Source: Heracleum sosnowskyi
Lineage: Eukaryota > Streptophyta > Magnoliopsida > Apiales > Apiaceae
Length of the DNA: 64,000 bases
Reading direction: 5' to 3'
NCBI GenBank assembly: GCA_030848705.1
Contig: JAUIZM010000025.1
Span: forward strand, 558,001 to 622,000
In this document: one piece after another, positions 37,001 to 48,201 of the stretch
How positions within the stretch are numbered: the stretch's first letter is position 1
How the letters are laid out: each line of letters begins with the position of its first letter
Notes under the pieces: model-generated
Database searches by the model: none
What the model saw: only the letters and a program-made list of their open reading frames with translations
Told to the model about the DNA's origin: nothing
Program-made: the position numbers and the translations under genes

Positions 37001-37281
37001 TTTTCCTTGTATAGCTCCCTTTAGAGGTAAACGTAATCGGGCGTCCCCTGGTATCTGCTCCGATTCAGGCACGGACAGCTCCAAATGAAGTTTTCTGTAA
37101 TTCTATAAACCCATAGGGTCAAACTACGAGAAAATATCCACAAAATGGCTCGCTTCAATTTTTCCCCATTTTCCATGTATAGCTCCCTTTATAGGTAAAC
37201 ATAATCGGGCGTCCCCTGGTATGTTCTCCGATTCAGGCACAGATAGCTTCAAATGAAGTTTTCTGCAATTCTATAAACCCA
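34090..37281. repeat. E-anchored HOR, 19 units
   Basis: Order E, H, A, G, F, D' (AAATGACCCGC), Cc, C, C (CCGGC), D (T at 52), G, T-unit, C (CACCGACAG), C (TATGAG), D, G, T-unit, D (ATCCAAAAAATGG), B (3192 bp). The last seven units match the end of the 31738-34089 HOR at offset 3192, and the first twelve match the start of the next block at the same offset. Confidence 0.87.
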
Positions 37282-40200
37282 TAGGGGCAAACTACGAGAA
37301 AATATCCACAAAATGGCCCGCTTCAATTTTTCCCCATTTTCCTTGTATAGCTCCGTTTAGAGGTAAACGTAATCGGGCGTCCCCTGGTATCTGCTCCGAT
37401 TCAGGCACGGACAGCTCCAAATGAAGTTTTCTGTAATTCTATAAACCCATAGGGTCAAACTACGAGAAAATATCCACAAAATGGCCCGCTTCAATTTTTC
37501 CCCATTTTCCTTGTATAGCTCCCTTTAGAGGTAAACGTAATCGGGCGTCCCCTGGTATCTGCTCCGATTCAGGCACAGACAGCTTCAAATGAAGTTTTCT
37601 GCAATTCTATAAACCCATAGGGTCAAACTACGAGAAAATATCCACAAAATGGCCCGCTTCAATTTTTCCCCATTTTCCTTGTATAGCTCCCTTTAGAGGT
37701 AAACGTAATCGGGCGTCCCCTGGTATCTGCTCCGATTCAGGCACGGACAGCTCCAAATGAAGTTTTCTGTAATTCTATAAACCCATAGGGTCAAACTACG
37801 AGAAAATATCCACAAAATGGCCCGCTTCAATTTTTCCCCATTTTCCTTGTATAGCTCCCTTTAGAGGTAAACGTAATCGGGCGTCCCCTGGTATCTGCAC
37901 CGATTCAGGCACGGACAACTCCAAATGAAGTTTTCTGTAATTCTATAAACCCATAGGGTCAAACTACGAGAAAATATCCACAAAATGGCCTGCTTCAATT
38001 TTTCCCCATTTTCCTTGTATAGCTCCCTTTAGAGGTAAACGTAATCGGGCGTCCCCTGGTATCTGCTCCGATTCAGGCACGGACAGCTTCAAATGAAGTT
38101 TTCTGCAATTTTAAAAACCCATAGGGTCAAACTACGAGAAAATATCCACAAAATGACCCGCTTCAAATTTTCCCCATTTTCCTTGTATAGCTCCCTTTAG
38201 AGGTAAACGTAATCGGGCGTCCCCTGGTATCTGCTCTGATTCAGGCACGGACAGCTCCAAATGAAGTTTTCTGTAATTCTATAAACCCATAGGGTCAAAC
38301 TACGAGAAAATATCCACAAAATGGCTCGCTTCAAATTTTCCCCATTTTCCTTGTATAGCTCCCTTTAGAGGTAAACGTAATCGGGCGTCCCCTGGTATCT
38401 GCTCCGATTCAGGCACGGACAGCTTCAAATGAAGTTTTCTGCAATTCTAAAAACCCATAGGGTCAAACTACGAGAAAATATCCACAAAATGGCCCGCTTC
38501 AAATTTTCCCCATTTTCCTTGTATAGCTCCCTTTAGAGGTAAACGTAATCGGGCGTCCCCTGGTATCTGCTCCGATTCAGGCACGGACAGCTTCAAATGA
38601 AGTTTTCTGCAATTCTAAAAACCCATAGGGTCAAACTACGAGAAAATATCCACAAAATGGCCGGCTTCAAATTTTCCCCATTTTCCTTGTATAGCTCCCT
38701 TTAGAGGTAAACGTAATCGGGCGTCCCCTGGTATCTGCTCCGATTCAGGCACGGACAGCTTCAAATGAAGTTTTCTGCAATTCTAAAAACCCATAGGGTC
38801 AAACTACGAGAAAATATCCACAAAATGGCCCGCTTCAAATTTTCTCCATTTTCCTTGTATAGCTCCCTTTAGAGGTAAACGTAATCGGGCGTCCCCTGGT
38901 ATCTGCTCCGATTCAGGCACGGACAGCTCCAAATGAAGTTTTCTGTAATTCTATAAACCCATAGGGTCAAACTACGAGAAAATATCCACAAAATGGCCCG
39001 CTTCAATTTTTCCCCATTTTCCTTGTATAGCTCCCTTTAGAGGTAAACGTAATCGGGCGTCCCCTGGTATCTGCACCGATTCAGGCACGGACAACTCCAA
39101 ATGAAGTTTTCTGTAATTCTATAAACCCATAGGGTCAAACTACGAGAAAATATCCACAAAATGGTCTGCTTCAATTTTTCCCCATTTTCCTTGTATAGCT
39201 CCCTTTAGAGGTAAACGTAATCGGGCGTCCCCTGGTATCTGCTCCGATTCAGGCACGGACAGCTTCAAATGAAGTTTTCTGCAATTCTAAAAACCCATAG
39301 GGTCAAACTACGAGAAAATATTCACAAAATGGCCCGCTTCAAATTTTCCCCATTTTCCTTGTATAGCTCCCTTTAGAGGTAAATGTAATCGGGCGTCCCC
39401 TGGTATCTGCTCCGATTCAGGCACGGACAGCTCCAAATGAAGTTTTCTGTAATTCTATAAACCCATAGGGTCAAACTACGAGAAAATATCCACAAAATGG
39501 TTCGCTTCAATTTTTCCCCATTTTCCATGTATAGCTCCCTTTATAGGTAAACATAATCGGGCGTCCCCTGGTATGTTCTCCGATTCAGGCACAGATAGCT
39601 TCAAATGAAGTTTTCTGCAATTCTATAAACCCATAGGGTCAAACTACGAGAAAATATCCACAAAATGGCCCGCTTCAATTTTTCCCCATTTTCCTTGTAT
39701 AGCTCCCTTTAGAGGTAAACGTAATCGGGCGTCCCCTGGTATCTGCTCCGATTCAGGCACGGACAGCTCCAAATGAAGTTTTCTGTAATTCTATAAACCC
39801 ATAGGGTCAAACTACGAGAAAATATCCACAAAATGGCCCGCTTCAATTTTTCCCCATTTTCCTTGTATAGCTCCCTTTAGAGGTAAACGTAATCGGGCGT
39901 CCCCTGGTATCTGCACCGATTCAGGCACGGACAACTCCAAATGAAGTTTTTTGTAATTCTATAAACCCATAGGGTCAAACTACGAGAAAATATCCACAAA
40001 ATGGCCTGCTTCAATTTTTCCCCATTTTCCTTGTATAGCTCCCTTTAGAGGTAAACGTAATCGGGCGTCCCCTGGTATCTGCTCCGATTCAGGCACGGAC
40101 AGCTTCAAATGAAGTTTTCTGCAATTCTAAAAACCCATAGGGTCAAACTACGAGAAAATATCCACAAAATGGCCCGCTTCAAATTTTCTCCATTTTCCTT

Positions 40201-40977
40201 GTATAGCTCCCTTTAGAGGTAAACGTAATCGGGCGTCCCCTGGTATCTGCTCCGATTCAGGCACGGACAGCTCCAAATGAAGTTTTCTGTAATTCTATAA
40301 ACCCATAGGGTCAAACTACGAGAAAATATCCACAAAATGGTTCGCTTCAATTTTTTCCCATTTTCCATTTATAGCTCCCTTTATAGGTAAACATAATCGG
40401 GCGTCCCCTGGTATGTTCTCCGATTCAGGCAGAGATAGCTTCAAATGAAGTTTTCTGCAATTCTATAAACCCATAGGGTCAAACTACGAGAAAATATCCA
40501 CAAAATGGCCCGCTTCAATTTTTCCCCATTTTCCTTGTATAGCTCCCTTTAGAGGTAAACGTAATCGGGCGTCCCCTGGTATCTGCTCCGATTCAGGCAC
40601 GGACAGCTCCAAATGAAGTTTTCTGTAATTCTATAAACCCATAGGGTCAAACTACGAGAAAATATCCACAAAATGGCCCGCTTCAATTTTTCCCCATTTT
40701 CCTTGTATAGCTCCCTTTAGAGGTAAACGTAATCGGGCGTCCCCTGGTATCTGCTCCGATTCAGGCACGGACAGCTCCAAATGAAGTTTTCTGTAATTCT
40801 ATAAACCCATAGGGTCAAACTACGAGAAAATATCCACAAAATGGCTCGCTTCAATTTTTCCCCATTTTCCATGTATAGCTCCCTTTATAGGTAAACATAA
40901 TCGGGCGTCCCCTGGTATGTTCTCCGATTCAGGCACAGATAGCTTCAAATGAAGTTTTCTGCAATTCTATAAACCCA
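37282..40977. repeat. E-anchored HOR, 22 units
   Basis: Opens like 34090-37281, including AAATGACCCGC and CCGGC, for twelve units. It then runs D (ATTCAC, AAATGTAATC), B (TTCGC), A, G, F, D (T at 52), B3, A, A, B. This is the first appearance in the window of B3 and of the ATTCAC D, both of which characterise the right-hand part. The G at 39802 has AGTTTTTTGTAATTC. Confidence 0.87.
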
Positions 40978-43900
40978 TAGGGGCAAACTACGAGAAAATA
41001 TCCACAAAATGGCCCGCTTCAATTTTTCCCCATTTTCCTTGTATAGCTCCGTTTAGAGGTAAACGTAATCGGGCGTCCCCTGGTATCTGCTCCGATTCAG
41101 GCACGGACAGCTCCAAATGAAGTTTTCTGTAATTCTATAAACCCATAGGGTCAAACTACGAGAAAATATCCACAAAATGGCCCGCTTCAATTTTTCCCCA
41201 TTTTCCTTGTATAGCTCCCTTTAGAGGTAAACGTAATCGGGCGTCCCCTGGTATCTGCTCCGATTCAGGCACAGACAGCTTCAAATGAAGTTTTCTGCAA
41301 TTCTATAAACCCATAGGGTCAAACTACGAGAAAATATCCACAAAATGGCCCGCTTCAATTTTTCCCCATTTTCCTTGTATAGCTCCCTTTAGAGGTAAAC
41401 GTAATCGGGCGTCCCCTGGTATCTGCTCCGATTCAGGCACGGACAGCTCCAAATGAAGTTTTCTGTAATTCTATAAACCCATAGGGTCAAACTACGAGAA
41501 AATATCCACAAAATGGCCCGCTTCAATTTTTCCCCATTTTCCTTGTATAGCTCCCTTTAGAGGTAAACGTAATCGGGCGTCCCCTGGTATCTGCACCGAT
41601 TCAGGCACGGACAACTCCAAATGAAGTTTTCTGTAATTCTATAAACCCATAGGGTCAAACTACGAGAAAATATCCACAAAATGGCCTGCTTCAATTTTTC
41701 CCCATTTTCCTTGTATAGCTCCCTTTAGAGGTAAACGTAATCGGGCGTCCCCTGGTATCTGCTCCGATTCAGGCACGGACAGCTTCAAATGAAGTTTTCT
41801 GCAATTTTAAAAACCCATAGGGTCAAACTACGAGAAAATATCCACAAAATGGCCCGCTTCAAATTTTCCCCATTTTCCTTGTATAGCTCCCTTTAGAGGT
41901 AAACGTAATCGGGCGTCCCCTGGTATCTGCTCTGATTCAGGCACGGACAGCTCCAAATGAAGTTTTCTGTAATTCTATAAACCCATAGGGTCAAACTACG
42001 AGAAAATATCCACAAAATGGCTCGCTTCAAATTTTCCCCATTTTCCTTGTATAGCTCCCTTTAGAGGTAAACGTAATCGGGCGTCCCCTGGTATCTGCTC
42101 CGATTCAGGCACGGACAGCTTCAAATGAAGTTTTCTGCAATTCTAAAAACCCATAGGGTCAAACTACGAGAAAATATCCACAAAATGGCCCGCTTCAAAT
42201 TTTCCCCATTTTCCTTGTATAGCTCCCTTTAGAGGTAAACGTAATCGGGCGTCCCCTGGTATCTGCTCCGATTCAGGCACGGACAGCTTCAAATGAAGTT
42301 TTCTGCAATTCTAAAAACCCATAGGGTCAAACTACGAGAAAATATCCACAAAATGGTTCGCTTCAATTTTTCCCCATTTTCCTTGTATAGCTCCCTTTAG
42401 AGGTAAACGTAATCGGGCGTCCCCTGGTATCTGCTCCGATTCAGGCACGGACAGCTTCAAATGAAGTTTTCTGCAATTCTAAAAACCCATAGGGTCAAAC
42501 TACGAGAAAATATCCACAAAATGGCCCGCTTCAATTTTTCCCCATTTTCCTTGTATAGCTCCCTTTAGAGGTAAACGTAATCGGGCGTCCCCTGGTATCT
42601 GCACCGATTCAGGCACGGACAACTCCAAATGAAGTTTTCTGTAATTCTATAAACCCATAGGGTCAAACTACGAGAAAATATCCACAAAATGGCCCGCTTC
42701 AAATTTTCTCCATTTTCCTTGTATAGCTCCCTTTAGAGGTAAACGTAATCGGGCGTCCCCTGGTATCTGCTCCGATTCAGGCACGGACAGCTCCAAATGA
42801 AGTTTTCTGTAATTCTATAAACCCATAGGGTCAAACTACGAGAAAATATCCACAAAATGGCCCGCTTCAATTTTTCCCCATTTTCCTTGTATAGCTCCCT
42901 TTAGAGGTAAACGTAATCGGGCGTCCCCTGGTATCTGCACCGATTCAGGCACGGACAACTCCAAATGAAGTTTTCTGTAATTCTATAAACCCATAGGGTC
43001 AAACTACGAGAAAATATCCACAAAATGGTCTGCTTCAATTTTTCCCCATTTTCCTTGTATAGCTCCCTTTAGAGGTAAACGTAATCGGGCGTCCCCTGGT
43101 ATCTGCTCCGATTCAGGCACGGACAGCTTCAAATGAAGTTTTCTGCAATTCTCAAAACCCATAGGGTCAAACTACGAGAAAATATTCACAAAATGGCCCG
43201 CTTCAAATTTTCCCCATTTTCCTTGTATAGCTCCCTTTAGAGGTAAATGTAATCGGGCGTCCCCTGGTATCTGCTCCGATTCAGGCACGGACAACTCCAA
43301 ATGAAGTTTTCTGTAATTCTATAAACCCATAGGGTCAAACTACGAGAAAATATCCACAAAATGGTTCGCTTCAATTTTTCCCCATTTTCCATGTATAGCT
43401 CCCTTTATAGGTAAACATAATCGGGCGTCCCCTGGTATGTTCTCCGATTCAGGCACAGATAGCTTCAAATGAAGTTTTCTGCAATTCTATAAACCCATAG
43501 GGTCAAACTACGAGAAAATATCCACAAAATGGCCCGCTTCAATTTTTCCCCATTTTCCTTGTATAGCTCCCTTTAGAGGTAAACGTAATCGGGCGTCCCC
43601 TGCTATCTGCTCCGATTCAGGCACGGACAGCTCCAAATGAAGTTTTCTGTAATTCTATAAACCCATAGGGTCAAACTACGAGAAAATATCCACAAAATGG
43701 CCCGCTTCAATTTTTCCCCATTTTCCTTGTATAGCTCCCTTTAGAGGTAAACGTAATCGGGCGTCCCCTGGTATCTGCACCGATTCAGGCACGGACAGCT
43801 CCAAATGAAGTTTTCTGTAATTCTATAAACCCATAGGGTCAAACTACGAGAAAATATCCACAAAATGGCCTGCTTCAATTTTTCCCCATTTTCCTTGTAT

Positions 43901-45849
43901 TGCTCCCTTTAGAGGTAAACGTAATCGGGCGTCCCCTGGTATCTGCTCCGATTCAGGCACGGACAGCTTCAAATGAAGTTTTCTGCAATTCTAAAAACCC
44001 ATAGGGTCAAACTACGAGAAAATATCCACAAAATGGCCCGCTTCAAATTTTCTCCATTTTCCTTGTATAGCTCCCTTTAGAGGTAAACGTAATCGGGCGT
44101 CCCCTGGTATCTGCTCCGATTCAGGCACGGACAGCTCCAAATGAAGTTTTCTGTAATTCTATAAACCCATAGGGTCAAACTACGAGAAAATATCCACAAA
44201 ATGGTTCGCTTCAATTTTTTCCCATTTTCCTTGTATAGCTCCCTTTAGAGGTAAACGTAATCGGGCGTCCCCTGGTATCTGCTCCGATTCAGGCACGGAC
44301 AGCTCCAAATGAAGTTTTCTGTAATTCTATAAACCCATAGGGTCAAACTACGAGAAAATATCCACAAAATGGTTCGCTTCAATTTTTCCCCATTTTCCAT
44401 GTATAGCTCCCTTTATAGGTAAACATAATCGGGCGTCCCCTGGTATGTTCTCCGATTCAGGCACAGATAGCTTCAAATGAAGTTTTCTGCAATTCTATAA
44501 ACCCATAGGGTCAAACTACGAGAAAATATCCACAAAATGGCCCGCTTCAATTTTTCCCCATTTTCCTTGTATAGCTCCCTTTAGAGGTAAACGTAATCGG
44601 GCGTCCCCTGGTATCTGCTCCGATTCAGGCACGGACAGCTCCAAATGAAGTTTTCTGTAATTCTATAAACCCATAGGGTCAAACTACGAGAAAATATCCA
44701 CAAAATGGCCCGCTTCAATTTTTCCCCATTTTCCTTGTATAGCTCCCTTTAGAGGTAAACGTAATCGGGCGTCCCCTGGTATCTGCACCGATTCAGGCAG
44801 GGACAACTCCAAATGAAGTTTTCTGTAATTCTATAAACCCATAGGGTCAAACTACGAGAAAATATCCACAAAATGGCCTGCTTCAATTTTTCCCCATTTT
44901 CCTTGTATAGCTCCCTTTAGAGGTAAACGTAATCGGGCGTCCCCTGGTATCTGCTCCGATTCAGGCACGGACAGCTTCAAATGAAGTTTTCTGCAATTCT
45001 AAAAACCCATAGGGTCAAACTACGAGAAAATATCCACAAAATGGCCCGCTTCAAATTTTCTCCATTTTCCTTGTATAGCTCCCTTTAGAGGTAAACGTAA
45101 TCGGGCGTCCCCTGGTATCTGCTCCGATTCAGGCACGGACAGCTCCAAATGAAGTTTTCTGTAATTCTATAAACCCATAGGGTCAAACTACGAGAAAATA
45201 TCCACAAAATGGTTCGCTTCAATTTTTTCCCATTTTCCATTTATAGCTCCCTTTATAGGTAAACATAATCGGGCGTCCCCTGGTATGTTCTCCGATTCAG
45301 GCAGAGATAGCTTCAAATGAAGTTTTCTGCAATTCTATAAACCCATAGGGTCAAACTACGAGAAAATATCCACAAAATGGCCCGCTTCAATTTTTCCCCA
45401 TTTTCCTTGTATAGCTCCCTTTAGAGGTAAACGTAATCGGGCGTCCCCTGGTATCTGCTCCGATTCAGGCACGGACAGCTCCAAATGAAGTTTTCTGTAA
45501 TTCTATAAACCCATAGGGTCAAACTACGAGAAAATATCCACAAAATGGCCCGCTTCAATTTTTCCCCATTTTCCTTGTATAGCTCCCTTTAGAGGTAAAC
45601 GTAATCGGGCGTCCCCTGGTATCTGCTCCGATTCAGGCACGGACAGCTCCAAATGAAGTTTTCTGTAATTCTATAAACCCATAGGGTCAAACTACGAGAA
45701 AATATCCACAAAATGGCTCGCTTCAATTTTTCCCCATTTTCCATGTATAGCTCCCTTTATAGGTAAACATAATCGGGCGTCCCCTGGTATGTTCTCCGAT
45801 TCAGGCACAGATAGCTTCAAATGAAGTTTTCTGCAATTCTATAAACCCA
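40978..45849. repeat. E-anchored HOR, 29 units
   Basis: Opens E, H, A, G, F, D', Cc, C (to 42321), then a C-like unit with TTCGC (42322), G, D (T at 52), G, T-unit, D (ATTCAC), B, A, G, F, D. A second B, A, G, F, D, B3, A, A, B series ends it. The B-A-G-F-D set is therefore present twice, consistent with internal duplication. Private changes: CTGCTATCTG near 43601, TATTGCTCC near 43899, GGCAGGGACAAC near 44796. Confidence 0.85.
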
Positions 45850-48201
45850 TAGGGCAAACTACGAGAAAATATCCACAAAATGGCCCGCTTCAATTTTTCC
45901 CCATTTTCCTTGTATAGCTCCGTTTAGAGGTAAACGTAATCGGGCGTCCCCTGGTATCTGCTCCGATTCAGGCACGGACAGCTCCAAATGAAGTTTTCTG
46001 TAATTCTATAAACCCATAGGGTCAAACTACGAGAAAATATCCACAAAATGGCCCGCTTCAATTTTTCCCCATTTTCCTTGTATAGCTCCCTTTAGAGGTA
46101 AACGTAATCGGGCGTCCCCTGGTATCTGCTCCGATTCAGGCACAGACAGCTTCAAATGAAGTTTTCTGCAATTCTATAAACCCATAGGGGTCAAACTACG
46201 AGAAAATATCCACAAAATGGCCCGCTTCAATTTTTCCCCATTTTCCTTGTATAGCTCCCTTTAGAGGTAAACGTAATCGGGCGTCCCCTGGTATCTGCTC
46301 CGATTCAGGCACGGACAGCTCCAAATGAAGTTTTCTGTAATTCTAAAAACCCATAGGGTCAAACTACGAGAAAATATCCACAAAATGGCCGGCTTCAAAT
46401 TTTCTCCATTTTCCTTGTATAGCTCCCTTTAGAGGTAAACGTAATCGGGCGTCCCCTGGTATCTGCTCCGATTCAGGCACGGACAGCTCCAAATGAAGTT
46501 TTCTGTAATTCTATAAACCCATAGGGTCAAACTACGAGAAAATATCCACAAAATGGTTCGCTTCAATTTTTTCCCATTTTCCTTGTATAGCTCCCTTTAG
46601 AGGTAAACGTAATCGGGCGTCCCCTGGTATCTGCTCCGATTCAGGCACGGACAGCTCCAAATGAAGTTTTCTGTAATTCTATAAACCCATAGGGTCAAAC
46701 TACGAGAAAATATCCACAAAATGGTTCGCTTCAATTTTTCCCCATTTTCCATGTATAGCTCCCTTTATAGGTAAACATAATCGGGCGTCCCCTGGTATGT
46801 TCTCCGATTCAGGCACAGATAGCTTCAAATGAAGTTTTCTGCAATTCTATAAACCCATAGGGTCAAACTACGAGAAAATATCCACAAAATGGCCCGCTTC
46901 AATTTTTCCCCATTTTCCTTGTATAGCTCCCTTTAGAGGTAAACGTAATCGGGCGTCCCCTGGTATCTGCTCCGATTCAGGCACGGACAGCTCCAAATGA
47001 AGTTTTCTGTAATTCTATAAACCCATAGGGTCAAACTACGAGAAAATATCCACAAAATGGCCCGCTTCAATTTTTCCCCATTTTCCTTGTATAGCTCCCT
47101 TTAGAGGTAAACGTAATCGGGCGTCCCCTGGTATCTGCACCGATTCAGGCACGGACAACTCTAAATGAAGTTTTCTGTAATTCTATAAACCCATAGGGTC
47201 AAACTACGAGAAAATATCCACAAAATGGCCTGCTTCAATTTTTCCCCATTTTCCTTGTATAGCTCCCTTTAGAGGTAAACGTAATCGGGCGTCCCCTGGT
47301 ATCTGCTCCGATTCAGGCACGGACAGCTTCAAATGAAGTTTTCTGCAATTCTAAAAACCCATAGGGTCAAACTACGAGAAAATATCCACAAAATGGCCCG
47401 CTTCAAATTTTCTCCATTTTCCTTGTATAGCTCCCTTTAGAGGTAAACGTAATCGGGCGTCCCCTGGTATCTGCTCCGATTCAGGCACGGACAGCTCCAA
47501 ATGAAGTTTTCTGTAATTCTATAAACCCATAGGGTCAAACTACGAGAAAATATCCACAAAATGGTTCGCTTCAATTTTTTCCCATTTTCCATTTATAGCT
47601 CCCTTTATAGGTAAACATAATCGGGCGTCCCCTGGTATGTTCTCCGATTCAGGCAGAGATAGCTTCAAATGAAGTTTTCTGCAATTCTATAAACCCATAG
47701 GGTCAAACTACGAGAAAATATCCACAAAATGGCCCGCTTCAATTTTTCCCCATTTTCCTTGTATAGCTCCCTTTAGAGGTAAACGTAATCGGGCGTCCCC
47801 TGGTATCTGCTCCGATTCAGGCACGGACAGCTCCAAATGAAGTTTTCTGTAATTCTATAAACCCATAGGGTCAAACTACGAGAAAATATCCACAAAATGG
47901 CCCGCTTCAATTTTTCCCCATTTTCCTTGTATAGCTCCCTTTAGAGGTAAACGTAATCGGGCGTCCCCTGGTATCTGCTCCGATTCAGGCACGGACAGCT
48001 CCAAATGAAGTTTTCTGTAATTCTATAAACCCATAGGGTCAAACTACGAGAAAATATCCACAAAATGGCTCGCTTCAATTTTTCCCCATTTTCCATGTAT
48101 AGCTCCCTTTATAGGTAAACATAATCGGGCGTCCCCTGGTATGTTCTCCGATTCAGGCACAGATAGCTTCAAATGAAGTTTTCTGCAATTCTATAAACCC
48201 A
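45850..48201. repeat. E-anchored HOR, 14 units, right-hand form
   Basis: Order E, H, A, D (CCGGC, T at 52), TTCGC unit, B, A, G, F, D, B3, A, A, B. The last ten units match 44170-45849 at offset 2352 bp. E has lost one base (TAGGGCAAAC) and the unit at 46185 has gained one (TAGGGGTCAAAC). The next HOR also opens with TAGGGCAAAC, at 48202. Confidence 0.86.
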
